From positions 186,001-250,000 of the forward strand of contig JAJNNY010000029.1 in NCBI GenBank assembly GCA_022453515.1: a stretch of 64,000 bases of DNA, given 5' to 3'. The notes beneath the pieces were generated by a model, which had not been told where the DNA came from, ran no database searches, and was given only the letters and a program-made list of their open reading frames with translations. This DNA comes from Astrocystis sublimbata (taxonomy: Eukaryota; Ascomycota; Sordariomycetes; Xylariales; Xylariaceae). Positions 12,427-22,986 of this stretch are shown here, in pieces. The position numbers and the translations under genes are program-made. Every line of letters starts with the position of its first letter. Position 1 is the first letter of the stretch.

Positions 12427-14220
12427 TCACTTGGATTTGTTATCGTCTTTGGATTTTGTTGACCCGTCGGCCTTGTTTTCGAAGGGCTTGTCTTGTTTGG
12501 TCGGCTCCTGATCGCGGTGAGCAGGGTGGTTCGTTAGGTTATGCCACATTGACTTCAGGAAGCCCTCGTTCCTGTGCGTCTCGGGGTCATCATCCTTCGT
12601 TGCCTCCCTTGGTCCCGAGGAAGACCCAGTCTCGGACCTGGTGAGCTTCTGGTCAGATCTTTGATACCTTTTCCGCATAGATGATACAATATTCACTCAC
12701 CCTGGCGTCTGCACGTTCATGATTCTCTTGGCTGTCTTGTCGCCCATCTCATCGGCCAGCATCTCCACAAGCGTACGCTGGTTTGCAGAAAGATACTTGG
12801 GCATTCCCACGCGGAATTCGACCCGGAGATCACCTGTTCCGGCGCGTCGCGAGCCCAATTGCTTCATTCCCATACCACCCAAGGTCATCTTGTCTCCGGT
12901 GCTGGTTCCCGTTGCGACCTTGACGTTCACTTCACCGTCTAGAGTAGGAATTCGGACTTCGCCGCCCAGCAAAGCCGTCGTGATGGGGATACTAGCTGTG
13001 TAGAGAATGTCGGAGCCCGCACGCTTGAATTTCGGGTCCGTTGCGACTCTGATAAGGACGTAAAGATCACCTTTATGCATATGAGTTCCGGGAGGAGCCA
13101 TGCCACCAGTGACAGGAGCATCTCCCTCCCCATCCATCCGGAGTTTCATGCCATCCTCGATGCCTGCAGGAATATCGATGGTCAGAGTTTTCCGGGTTTT
13201 TACAGCACCATCTCCGTGACATGTCTTGCAGGATGAGCCTCGGGGAGTCTCTTGACCAGTGCCTTTGCAAGTCCCGCAGGTTGAGGCCATTTGGAAGCCT
13301 CCTTGCATGAAATGGACCTGGGAACCCGTGCCGCCACATGATCTGCACTGGCTTCGTTTGGTTCCCGGCTTCAGGCCGCTCCCGGTGCAGGTGTCGCACG
13401 TAGCCATGGGATGTATTGTGATCGTTTTGCTGGTGCCCTTCGCTGCCTCCATGAACGAGATGGATGTTTGTACCTCGATCTTCTCTCCAACCAGAACCTC
13501 TGATCCGAAGGGGTTTCTGCCGCGACCGCGACCGCCGCCCATGCCCCCACCGAATGGGCTGCCTCGTCCACCAGAAAACGCGTTGAACAGGTCTTCAAAA
13601 TTGAAATCGGCACCGAACCCTCCTCCTCCCCCTCCAGCTCCGAAGCCGGAGAAGGGGTGCCCCTCCCCGAAGGGACTACCGCCTCCCGGATGAGGTTGTC
13701 CGTTCGGGTCGAAACCGGCGGCGCCGAATTGATCGTACTGTTCTTTCTTTTTCGGGTCAGACAAGATCTCGTATGCGGACTGGATCTCGCCAAATTTGTC
13801 TTTGGTTCCGGGGTCCTTGTTGGTATCGGGATGGTATTTTTTCGCCAGGCCATAGTAGGCTTTCTTTATTTCGCCAGGTGACGCAGTCTTTCCGACACCA
13901 AGTGTCTTGTAGGGGTCCTTGGTCGCAAGAGCGCTTGAGGTTGCATGGAAGGACTTTTGGGTTGGTGTGGTTAGTTTGGAGTGGCAATCAGTTGCGCAAG
14001 CAAAGCAAAAGACACTCACCCTCCGTTGTGTGGAAACATGCGACGGACGCGGGGGAAGTGGCTTTGCAGTCAGGTTTAAGAGGGAGGAGAACGAGGCATT
14101 CGGACTGCTGGCGCTGTGCTGTCGCAGATTGTTCCGTAATCGTTGTTGCCTTCGACATATCTGAGCAGGTGACAGTATGCGCGACGGCAGCGCCGCCTTT
14201 GTTAAAACACTAGAATTCAT
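12427..14220 (-). CDS. MDJ1: Mitochondrial Hsp40/DnaJ co-chaperone Mdj1
   Basis: Three exons, 14220-14020, 13953-12701 and 12637-12427, give 554 residues. The N-terminus is rich in Arg, Ser and Ala without acidic residues, as in a mitochondrial presequence. The J domain follows with HPD at residues 108-110, then a long Gly/Phe-rich stretch, four CxxCxGxG zinc motifs and the DnaJ C-terminal substrate-binding region. Mdj1 is known to stimulate matrix Hsp70 (Ssc1) in protein folding. The third exon encodes a charged Ser/Lys tail. The 66-nt first intron (14019-13954) is a multiple of three and free of stops, so its retention would still give an intact protein. A GTG-initiated extension upstream was not used. 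Confidence 0.95.
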
Positions 14221-15970
14221 TTTGAGTGCCAAGATATACAAGTTTTGAGCATTAGGCGTTGCATCGCATGACGGCCGCACCAGCGTGACGTCCCTAATAG
14301 GGCACCTGAGAGTTGGAAGGATGGGTAGACAGATTGATCAACAAGAGTGAAGCTTTTGTCGTGTAGGTCCAGACCCTACGGTATGTAATCTCGATGCAAT
14401 GACGCTCCAATATTTTTTTTCTCGTTGATAGCCCGAGCGCCAAGACTAGTGGCTCCATCAGGCTTAGCCAAGCCCAGCTAATGCCGAGCCGACGGGAATC
14501 TTCTCGATGCTTACCAGGTGAATGCTCAGGTCCCCTACGTGCCTGCCTACCTTGCACCGTAGTATGTAACTATACGTTTCGAAATAAAGCAGTATCTATC
14601 AATCTATTAGATATTCCAATCCTTTCTAGAGCTACTATTAGTTATTACCTTATTATATAACTTATTTTAAACCTGTTTTTTTCACTTCTTTTTTGTTTTC
14701 CCAAGCTACCTAGGTATATAATAGTTTCTATGATTACGCGAACCACTAGTCACTACCTAGAGGGGTGTTAAATCTTTCATTTATTTTTATACAACATGCC
14801 TGCCTACCAGGTATCCCTTGAGGTAATTAAGGCTCAATCCGTAATTGGACCAAATTGAGAGCCCCTCTAGAATCTACGTACCACCATTTCCAATCACTTC
14901 GAGCCCTCTAATACATGTAAGTAGAATCGTCTTACAAACACCTACATACTCTGTATGTCATTCACGTGAGGAAGGAAAAGATGGGATCGTAAACGCCAAC
15001 AAAGAAAGCAGCCAAGCACATCTATAGCATGTGCAACCAGAACCAGTTCGTTCCCTTTCGTTATTGGAATCGGTTCTTTATGTTTTTATTACTAGGTACT
15101 TGTTGCTAGGTAGACATACTCAATGTAAGATAGACATAATGTAGGTTACGATTCATCATTATCATCATCAGAATCATCTGGATGTAGCATGTTGTACGTT
15201 CCTCCTCACAAAATGGCTAAATGTCAAGGTCAGCTGCATCGGATGTTGATCGGAGACGACGGCCTCTCAGTCACGCCTCTCAGGCTCCAGTCTCATTAAG
15301 TGGTGTGCATACAGGCATTGTCACGGCTGCTTATCGATAAGTTTATGAGGGCGCCTCTTCCTATTTGAGACCACCAGTTCGCCTGAATAGGAAGCTGGTC
15401 TGACTCTGCGCTAAGCCAGATATTGCTTACTGTATCTATTAGGCTTGATGAGTTGTGGAACCGCACCTTTTGCACTGACACAGGTGTCTTAACCTTTGGT
15501 CAGACGGTTGACTCTGTCTTTATGAGAATTGTGATGACACGATTTGCTCGGCAGCAGGGCAATCCTTTGTTGCAAGAGTCTTTCATTCGTCATTTAGCGA
15601 TAGAAAACAGAAAACAGATAAAGTTTAATCGTGCACCGCTGCGAATCTGCACGAGCTACCGAGATAAGCAATACATGCAGGGAGCTCTGTCCCAATTTTC
15701 CGCAGCCCGCGACAATCCACCCGTCGCTTCGAAACTCCAGGTAAAAATGCAATACACAGCTCTTGTCAGGCTTGATTGTTGGTATCATCCTACGCCAATG
15801 CTGGTACCTTTGGAGGCCAGCCCATGACGCCCCATATCGCAACCTCGTGAGGATCCAGGATCATTATGTGCGTGTGCAATGTGTATGTGCAACCATCCAG
15901 CCAAGTCGTAAATCCAAACATAGGGTATCGAAAATCCATCATTCGTAAAAGTATATCGTCGGTGACGGGC
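14221..15970. other. Intergenic region with an AT-rich patch
   Basis: No gene is seen. About 14575-14730 is strikingly AT/TpA-rich compared with its surroundings. It could be an old repeat-induced-point-mutation scar or simply AT-rich spacer. One TACCTAGGTA palindrome lies at 14707-14716. The 134-codon frame at 15423-15827 looks like chance. Confidence 0.5.
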
Positions 15971-16610
15971 TTAAGGGAGAGGGGAAGCGTGTGGTGCCTC
16001 CTTATTCCTCCGTGGCTTCACGACCCCAGGGTTCCTCACTTTGTGCAGAAAGTCGACAATGACGTCGTTTTCCTGGATGCCGAAGTCGTTGAAGTGTCTT
16101 CGCACAGCCTTCGCCAGGTCATCTTTGCTCTGACGTCGGAACTGCGCTCGTCGCGCCATGGTGGGGGATCGTTGGCCGACGTTGGATTGAGACAAGACCC
16201 AAAAGCGGTACGAGGAGGAGAAGGCGGTCGGGGTGTCGAGTCGGTGTTCGCGGCGGTACTCGTGCAGAACGTCACGATCGAAAGTGGACCATTGAAGCTG
16301 ACGAGAAGGAAGTGTTAGCTGAGCTGTACTGGGACATCAAGGCACCAAGGCACGCGAGGCCATCTCGCCTCTTAGTAGTCTGGTAGCTTACCCCTGGGGT
16401 GGTGGAGGGCTGCGACGTAGGGGCTGTCGTTGTGGCTGTCAAGCCCTTGGCCGAGGTGACCTCCTTCAAATGCGAGCCAGTGGAGCTGGTAACACGCTGT
16501 AGCTTGCCATTTGACTTATGGGAGTCCTTGGCTCCGTGGCCATTCCGCTCCTTGAGGCTCGCTGTGTCCGACTTTGCGTCGTCGTGGTTCGGTTTCACCT
16601 TGGGCGGCAT
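15971..16610 (-). CDS. SAP30: SAP30-type subunit of the Rpd3/Sin3 histone deacetylase complex
   Basis: Two exons, 16610-16392 and 16297-15971, give 181 residues. The first exon is a Lys/Ser/Thr-rich disordered leader. The second encodes the Sin3-binding SAP30 domain: STFDRDVLHEYRREHRL, TPTAF, SPTMARR, SKDDLAKAVRRHFN and ENDVIVDFLHKV all match the family pattern. SAP30 is known to bridge Sin3 to the Rpd3 deacetylase in the nucleus. The donor GTAAGC and acceptor CGTCAG are clean and the phase is 0. An in-frame ATG at 16643 would add 11 residues; I prefer 16610 (MPPKVK) because fungal homologues I recall begin in a similar way. Confidence 0.9.
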
Positions 16611-17882
16611 TGGGAAGGCTGGGTGATCAAAGAACGGCAACAAGGCAGTAGCATAAACAGGATGGAGTCTGAGGTGTCATTCCTCGTGCGGAAATGGTGC
16701 AATCAGTAGGACTGGCAGTGTATGTATGTATGGGTTGAGTTGGGGAAAGCGGGTGGGAACTTGGAAGAGATGAGGAACACAAAAACGATGAGTGGGATTT
16801 ACGGATGGGACCCCGACATCCCCAACTGCCCAGCCAAGGTACCTAAGCAGGATCTAAGGTTAAAAGTGAATGAGCCCGCCCTTCCTCCATAATTAGCGTA
16901 CCTGGAATATAGCTAGTCAATAGTATCGGACCAGGTGTTTTTAATAGGTGCCGCAGCAGTACGCAGTAGTGGACAGGGGACGGAGGTCGAACAATGGAAG
17001 TCTGATAATACGCAAGTACTTAATGTGCCTTGTCCATTACCGCTAAGCTGAGGTACCTGAGCAGACGCGAGGGTACCATGGCATGGTGGGAACTATCTAG
17101 CTCGCCCAGGGCAACCGACAAGGTCAGACATGCTGGCCTTGCTGCCGAATGGACATGGGACTTTTTTTTTTCGGGACTTTTTCGCGACCAAAGGCACCAA
17201 AGGCATCAGCCACCCAATGACAATGACGACAGCACAAGTGTTAGCGTGCAGGGGTCAGGCACCGAGCTCGGACCCTGCAGATTTTGGCGCCGGCCTTGGA
17301 AGGAAAGTGGGGTAACCCTGCCGTCACTTGACGAGCTCGAATGCTTAACTCGGCTCCAGATTGTGTGCAGCGTCCTGTCCAGGTGATCCTGCAGAGAACT
17401 CATTGCCCAGGTGCGTGCTGTGCAGAGGTATGTTGCAAGACCGACACAAAGTTTTGGCACATCAATTCCGATGCAGTGCACCAATTCCCTTACAAGCGAA
17501 ACCGTTTCTTATCTGCATGCAGGTAAGGTAGTTTTGCGATTCTAAACCATTTGGCCTGCAAACTCCACTGCTTAAATCCTAAAATGGCATCAACGCTGGA
17601 GCGCTTCCTTCTGGAGGGCAGGTTCATAATGTAGGTAGGTTACTAGTAAGTCCGTATGTAAAGAGTCGAGGACTAAAAATACAAGGGAATTGTGGTCTAA
17701 AATAGGGCCCTCCAACGAACTAACTACATACGTAGGTATAGAGCTGCTGTACGCTTCCTGCGGTCCTCATCTTCATGAAGAAAAACAATCCAGATCAGGT
17801 CGTGCGTGGGTTTATTAAAGCCGGCAAACTGTAATCGACCATTGACATGCGTGAGGTCAGCCCACTCGCTCTTCTGAAGGAC
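16611..17882. other. 1.3 kb intergenic region, no gene seen
   Basis: Promoter side of SAP30. Nothing coding is convincing; the 118-codon frame at 17030-17386 has no recognisable content. Confidence 0.5.
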
Positions 17883-20207
17883 TTATTCATCCTCATTCCG
17901 CCTTCTCTTTTCCATATCCATCACCACCTCCCGCGCCATAAGCTTCGCTTCCTTTCTATTCTGCTTGTCGTCCATCTTGCCCTTGTTCTTCCGCTCTAGA
18001 ATCTCCCGCAGCCCGTCTTCACCATATGCGATTGCGAGCTTTGTCAGGGGAAGGTGGTAGTACGGGGCAGGATCCTCCTCGGGGTCTATATCCCATCCGA
18101 CCTCTCTAGTTGGTGGAAGCGGCAATGGGTCTCTGATGTCGATCTTGCCAGGCTTATTCTGCCCCGTCTGAGATTGCGCGGGGTCATCCTCGTCTTGTTG
18201 TGCCTCCATTACTGCTTGATTTATTGCCAGCTTGGTTAAAGGCACGTGCCTGAAGGGCCCGCCCTCATCTGTAGTCTCGTCGTCCCATCCGTAGACCCAG
18301 CTGGGCGCCGCGCTTAAGGGGCTCATGGGAACACCGGGGATGGGGTTTTTCTGGTCTGTATTTGATAGCAGCCCCTGCAGGGGTCGAGGGGTTCGAGCAA
18401 ACGTATTGATATCTACAACGCCGCGTGCGTGGCTAGGTGGCGGGTTGGCCGGAGCGGAAAGATCGGGTTCGCCGGAACTTTTGGATATCCGAGATTTCTT
18501 GTGAGTATGCGATGAGGTGTCGGGTGGTGCGTCTCGTTTTGACGTTGTCCTCGGTCCTGGCCCACCAACTCCTGGCCTCACACGCGGAGTCACAGTCTTG
18601 AAAGTGCCGCCGAATTTGTTCACATCGGGTGGTTCTTGAAAGGGCCACTTGGGAAGATCCTGAGCGTTCCAAGGCGTTGGTGTGGATTGCCTTGAAACCG
18701 CTACTTGCTTTCCTTTTCTTCGGCTATCCGGAGGTGTCAACCAAGATTGAACATCATCGACATCATCGACTGGGTCTACCTCTACCCCTTGAGCTCCGCC
18801 AGAAGCATATTTGTCTTCCGTGGGTTGTCTTGAAACCGATACTTGCTTTCCTTTGCGTTGGCTATTCGGAGGTGTCAACCTGGATCGAATATCATCGACT
18901 GGGTCTACTTCTCCCCCTTGCGCTCTGCCAGAAGGATCCTTTCCTCCAGCGGGTTGCCTTGAAGGTCCTTCCCCATAATTATCGTCAAGTTCGTCGTCTA
19001 CAACATCCGAGGGCGGGTCCTCCAGGCCAACAGGAACACAGTGACCATCTTCACCAATCCTACCCGGGTAGTACGCCTGACAATCACTGCGTCGAGGTCT
19101 CAATTCCTTCGCGAGGACAACCTCCTTAATACCAATCCACCGATGCACTCCCTCGATGGCAATACGAGATCGGTAACCTGTGGCTCCCATGCAACGCTGG
19201 GCAGCTCGACCCTAGTACAACATTATCAGTATCGGTATGCAAGCGAAATGCAGTTATAAAATCATGCAGCACCATAGTCTTACCTGCATCTCGGCCCTAA
19301 CTTCGTCGATATTTAGCCATCCAGATGTAGGGTGCCAAAAACTAGGCTGATGACCCCGTCCCTTGCAATGAAATTCGGCTACGCGGTGCATCAGTGTTTT
19401 GATGAGAGCAAAGATTCGTAAACCAGAACTCCAATCCGTATCATCCTCCGGAATCCACAGTGCAGGCTGAATCTCGGAGTCGCTGTCAAAGCGGATGTTC
19501 CCCTCCAAAAGAATGGTTGGCAACCTCCTCCTGACGCGTTGCACCAAGGCCCTCCCTTGAGGTGATCGCTCTGGCGTGACCACACACCACTCGTCAATCC
19601 TGTTGAAGTCGGGCGATGGCACAGAGCTTGGAATACTACCGTCTTCCTTGAAAAGCTTCTTGTTGGGATTTCGGATGGGACTTTTGTACAAGTGGGCGAT
19701 GACAGCAACCCAGTGCCCCTCATCCGCTTCCACGTCCCAAAGAAGCCATTCTGCGCGACGTAGCCGCCGGAAAAAGTCGTTGTAATTCATCGCTCCGTCT
19801 GCGCGAACATCATTTCCGAAGACCCTCTTGCATGTCGCCTGGAATAGGCTATTGGGACAGAAAAAGACGCTGTCGGTCGACCCGTACAAGTCACCTGTAT
19901 AGACCCGCGCCTTGACAGCGCTAGGAAGCGAGGATTGCACATGCCGAAGCGGCTGTTTGACTTCAAGGGGTGTCAGGGGTTTTGATCTGTACACCTGTAG
20001 ACCATTAAGAGCGTTGAGGTCGTCTTCCGCCTCTTCAATAGGTCTCAACTCGGCCTTCCTAGCGTCAGACCTGGAAAATTCCATATCCCGGTCCTGTCCC
20101 ACTTTCCATGCGATCTGTCCGTTACACAAGACGCTCGTTCGGGCGTAGATGAGTTTGTTAGGATGCCCTGGGCGCGATGTTCTCGCTGGTTTAGTGTATG
20201 TGGCCAT
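17883..20207 (-). CDS. Uncharacterised protein with a degenerate Ulp1-like peptidase region and disordered repeat tail
   Basis: Two exons, 20207-19284 and 19211-17883, give 750 residues. Residues about 110-290 resemble the C48 (Ulp1/SENP) cysteine peptidase fold: a start around YTGDLYGS, a FFRRLRRAEWLLWDVE segment, HWVAVIAHLY where the catalytic His would lie, EWCVVTPE where the Asp strand would lie, and DDTDWSSGLRIF where the Gln and nucleophile Cys region would lie. No Cys is present at that last site and no Gln precedes it, so catalysis is doubtful. This alignment is from memory and is inference. The second exon is low complexity with two tandem copies of a 43-46 residue unit (residues ending KGKQVSV and KGKQVAV) and two copies of a GWD..PLTKLAI motif, ending in a Lys/Arg-rich tail. 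It could be an expanded fungal accessory family. Function unknown. Confidence 0.75.
18696..18962 (-). repeat. In-frame tandem duplication (two about 130-bp units)
   Basis: Two adjacent copies encode S-R-Q-P...EVDPVDD...LTPP.S.RKGKQV.V within the uncharacterised Ulp1-like protein gene. The copies differ at many positions, so the duplication is not very recent. Confidence 0.85.
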
Positions 20208-20766
20208 CTTTGCTGATTTAATCGGAACTCACACCCTTCAAGCCCTATTCGTATGAGTGTTCCTGGATTGAACAGGAAGAAACCAGAAGTTTTCTCTGGC
20301 TTAGACAACTAATTGTTTGACGTTGTGATAGAGCGCTTGTTCATTTCCTCGGTAATGGGACTGAAAACGGTAGACATAGGAGTGGGCGACAAAGGGACAG
20401 AAACAAAGATGATGCAGGGGACTCTGCGAACATGCCTATAAGGGCAGGTTTTTCAAAGTTCCGTCCATTCATCAAAGGCATTAACCGTAGCTTACGGTCA
20501 TGTTTTGGGTTGTTGGGCAACAGTGGTTGTGAGTGTGAGGTCGACAGTGACAGGGCACATTCGGATGTCCACCCAGACAAATCTGTATGGTGCATATGCC
20601 TCGCAGTTTGATCAGTCTCATCAGTCTTGCAGTATCTGCATAAACTAGGTAGGTAGGTCAATAGACTATTGTAGCATAAGTTCAAATAAGCATGTCTGAA
20701 TGGTATTCGATACGCACAACTCGCCAACAATGCAAACCTATCGTAAATAAAGGTGCGTCCTTGAGA
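20208..20766. other. Intergenic region, no gene seen
   Basis: Short spacer between the Ulp1-like gene start and the end of the regulator gene. The 129-codon minus-strand frame at 20341-20730 shows no recognisable feature. Confidence 0.55.
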
Positions 20767-22041
20767 CTATCCATGCGTCGTGCTCGTCACTGCGTAGAGC
20801 ATTGTCCCAAACTCGTCTACACCCTCAAGCCAACGATCTACCCGACTTTGCCGCTTGGCCACGGTGGTGCCATCCATGCCTTCAGGAATGCGCCATAGCT
20901 CATCGATTTGAAAGATGCCCTCGCTCCAATCCGCTAAATGTAAATTATAAGAAGTATCCCAGTCGAGTCTTGTCTGGGCCCGCCAGAGTGCCTGGCCCGA
21001 CGGTGCAGGCAGACCCTTCAGTTCTGTTCCAACAAATGTTGGCAGGCCGTCATGAGCAGAGAGCACGCCGTCAAACAGGTACATCGTGTACAATGTACGC
21101 CGATTCGCCTCGGCGACAACCCACGATTCCCACCTCGGACGAACTAACTGTTGTTCAGCTTCGCACACAAGGCCTCTCTTAGCGCTGGCACAAGCAATTT
21201 CCTGAAGATTTACCATACTCTGTCGAAGTGCCGGGCTCGCCAGCTCTGCGAAACGGAAAAAGAGAACCATGGTAAATAATAGGTAGGCCTGGAAAGCGCA
21301 AAGTAAGGTGATGGTGTCATAGGATTCGTATTGCTCGTGCAGTGAGTTCATCTCGCGCTCGAGCACATTAATCGCGGTTGCTTCACTCCCTGGCAGCTGG
21401 TGCTCGCAGATACGAACTATACTCAGACAAGTCGAGAGTGGTGATCTGATCAAATGCGTTGCTACTTGTGCAGCATGGATGAACGGTGGATACCCACGTC
21501 CACGTATAGCTGCCGTGACATAAGATTTGACCATACCATGCAGAAAAGGCTTGATGGCATCCGGGTACTCTTTGGGTTTCTGATCCGGCAAGGGAATGTA
21601 CGCTCCCAGCCACCGATTACCAATGTGTTCAGCATTGATGGGGCATGCCAGTTTGAGGTCGACAAAGTCCCGAATCTCATGTCCAACAGCTCTGTGGGCT
21701 GTTACCGTTGCAAGGCGTTGTGAATCTGACAGAAGATCAAAGTCCGTTGTTGGCTCTGAAGATGATGCCACTCCTCTTTCAAGGTTCAATTGCGCCGAGC
21801 TTCTTATTGATCCAGTTGGACCCAGACCGACCCCCACCGTTTCGTTAACGCGCCTCACCGGTTCATTTGATGCGGAGGACTGCTGCACTCCAGAGTAGGA
21901 ATCCGGCTGAACATTAACGCAACACAGTCCTCGTTGGATACATCTTGAGCAACCCGCTTCGATCCGGTCACACTTTGCCTTGGAGATTGCGCATTGTTGG
22001 CAAGCCTTCTGCCTCGAGACAGAGTATCGCGCTGGTTTCAT
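20767..22041 (-). CDS. Zn(II)2Cys6 fungal transcription factor
   Basis: Single exon of 424 residues. The binuclear zinc cluster is at residues 14-41 (C-x2-C-x6-C-x6-C-x2-C-x6-C), preceded by basic residues, as in Gal4-class activators. The remainder has the helical middle-region character of the fungal-specific regulators. It reads divergently from an MFS exporter whose start is 945 bp away, and such pairs in fungi often share regulation (known pattern; the link here is inference). The intervening DNA has inverted repeats that could be its operator. The protein is short for the class (often 600 or more), but it ends at a normal stop with no downstream homology that I can recognise, so it may be naturally compact. 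An intron could have been missed. Confidence 0.9.
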   Translation of the reverse strand: MKPARYSVSRQKACQQCAISKAKCDRIEAGCSRCIQRGLCCVNVQPDSYSGVQQSSASNEPVRRVNETVGVGLGPTGSIRSSAQLNLERGVASSSEPTTDFDLLSDSQRLATVTAHRAVGHEIRDFVDLKLACPINAEHIGNRWLGAYIPLPDQKPKEYPDAIKPFLHGMVKSYVTAAIRGRGYPPFIHAAQVATHLIRSPLSTCLSIVRICEHQLPGSEATAINVLEREMNSLHEQYESYDTITLLCAFQAYLLFTMVLFFRFAELASPALRQSMVNLQEIACASAKRGLVCEAEQQLVRPRWESWVVAEANRRTLYTMYLFDGVLSAHDGLPTFVGTELKGLPAPSGQALWRAQTRLDWDTSYNLHLADWSEGIFQIDELWRIPEGMDGTTVAKRQSRVDRWLEGVDEFGTMLYAVTSTTHG

Positions 22042-22986
22042 GACCCTAGCAACGCATCACCCAGGGCCATAATTGTTCGCGAAAGAAAGACAAAAAAGGG
22101 ACGTGCTATTAATAATCCACCAGCTCGAGGTAGCATTTGAGCCTCAATCTCCAGTTATGTGCCTCGACCAACTGCACCCAGCTGAACGAAGCACCGCCAG
22201 CTGATGCGGCGGCATCCTGTCACATAATTGTGCTACGAGGATTTGTCACCAACTGGCGGGAGAACAGTGTAAATTGTGCTCAGCGTCATCAAGATTAGTC
22301 TAGATACGAGCGACACTGGGATTATGGACTAGGTCCTGACTCCTACCTCCTATTTAAATCTGTCAGTGTCAATCAGACCGAATTTGCGCAGAACCTACTG
22401 GTACGGAACGAGTATTTGAGAAAATCGATGCTTAGTCGTGATACCACCCATCCCTCGCCCCCGACTATGTAGTAAAATTGCCCTCCTTGTACGTATGATG
22501 TTTGTGACTGTCGAGCTGTCTACGAGTACACATCCACCGACGATCACTCCCTTCGCGTTTCCCGGGAACGCGAACAAGGACGGGCCTGGCCTGGACGGGC
22601 ATGACGGGAGCGCCAGAGATGGGATCTGCACTTCGGCTGCGCCCGGGTTTTGGCCCGCCCGCATAATCGTCAATGCGACATGGAAGCTAGACTGTTAACA
22701 GTAAGCATCATCTCAACTCCCGATAGCGACATACGGATAGACGAGATAGATTGATTACGAGATGCAATGGGTGTAGGTAGGTCCGAGCTAAGCACTTACT
22801 CGGTTAGGTAGGTCGATACCACTCGTTGATGATACCGTCTGACCCGTGTAAGATGAGGTATCTAAGATATCTTAAGTATCTACCTAGGTATGTAGCATAC
22901 GTCTACCTCCGTACATAGTCTCCCCATGCGCGCTTCCAGTTCGTGAGAATTCTCCTTGCCCATGAATTAGAAAAGCGTGTATCGAG
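22042..22986. promoter_or_regulatory. Divergent promoter region between the Zn2Cys6 regulator and the MFS exporter
   Basis: 945-bp space between two divergent starts. It carries an inverted repeat TTCGCGTT/AACGCGAA around CCCGGG (22552-22574), a 12-bp palindrome TAAGATATCTTA (22863-22874) and TACCTAGGTA (22881-22890). The last two lie about 100-125 bp upstream of the exporter start. Regulatory roles are inferred only from position and symmetry. Confidence 0.5.
22552..22574. promoter_or_regulatory. Inverted repeat TTCGCGTT-7-AACGCGAA, candidate operator
   Basis: Perfect 8-bp arms are separated by TCCCGGG. The site includes an inner palindrome TTCCCGGGAA and CGG/CCG triplets of the kind bound by Zn2Cys6 dimers. 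It lies in the shared promoter of the regulator and exporter. Binding is inferred, not shown. Confidence 0.45.

Noticed and set aside
15423..15827. 134-codon plus-strand open frame
   Set aside because: No recognisable content and no splicing partner.
20341..20730. 129-codon minus-strand open frame between two genes
   Set aside because: No family features; likely part of intergenic DNA.
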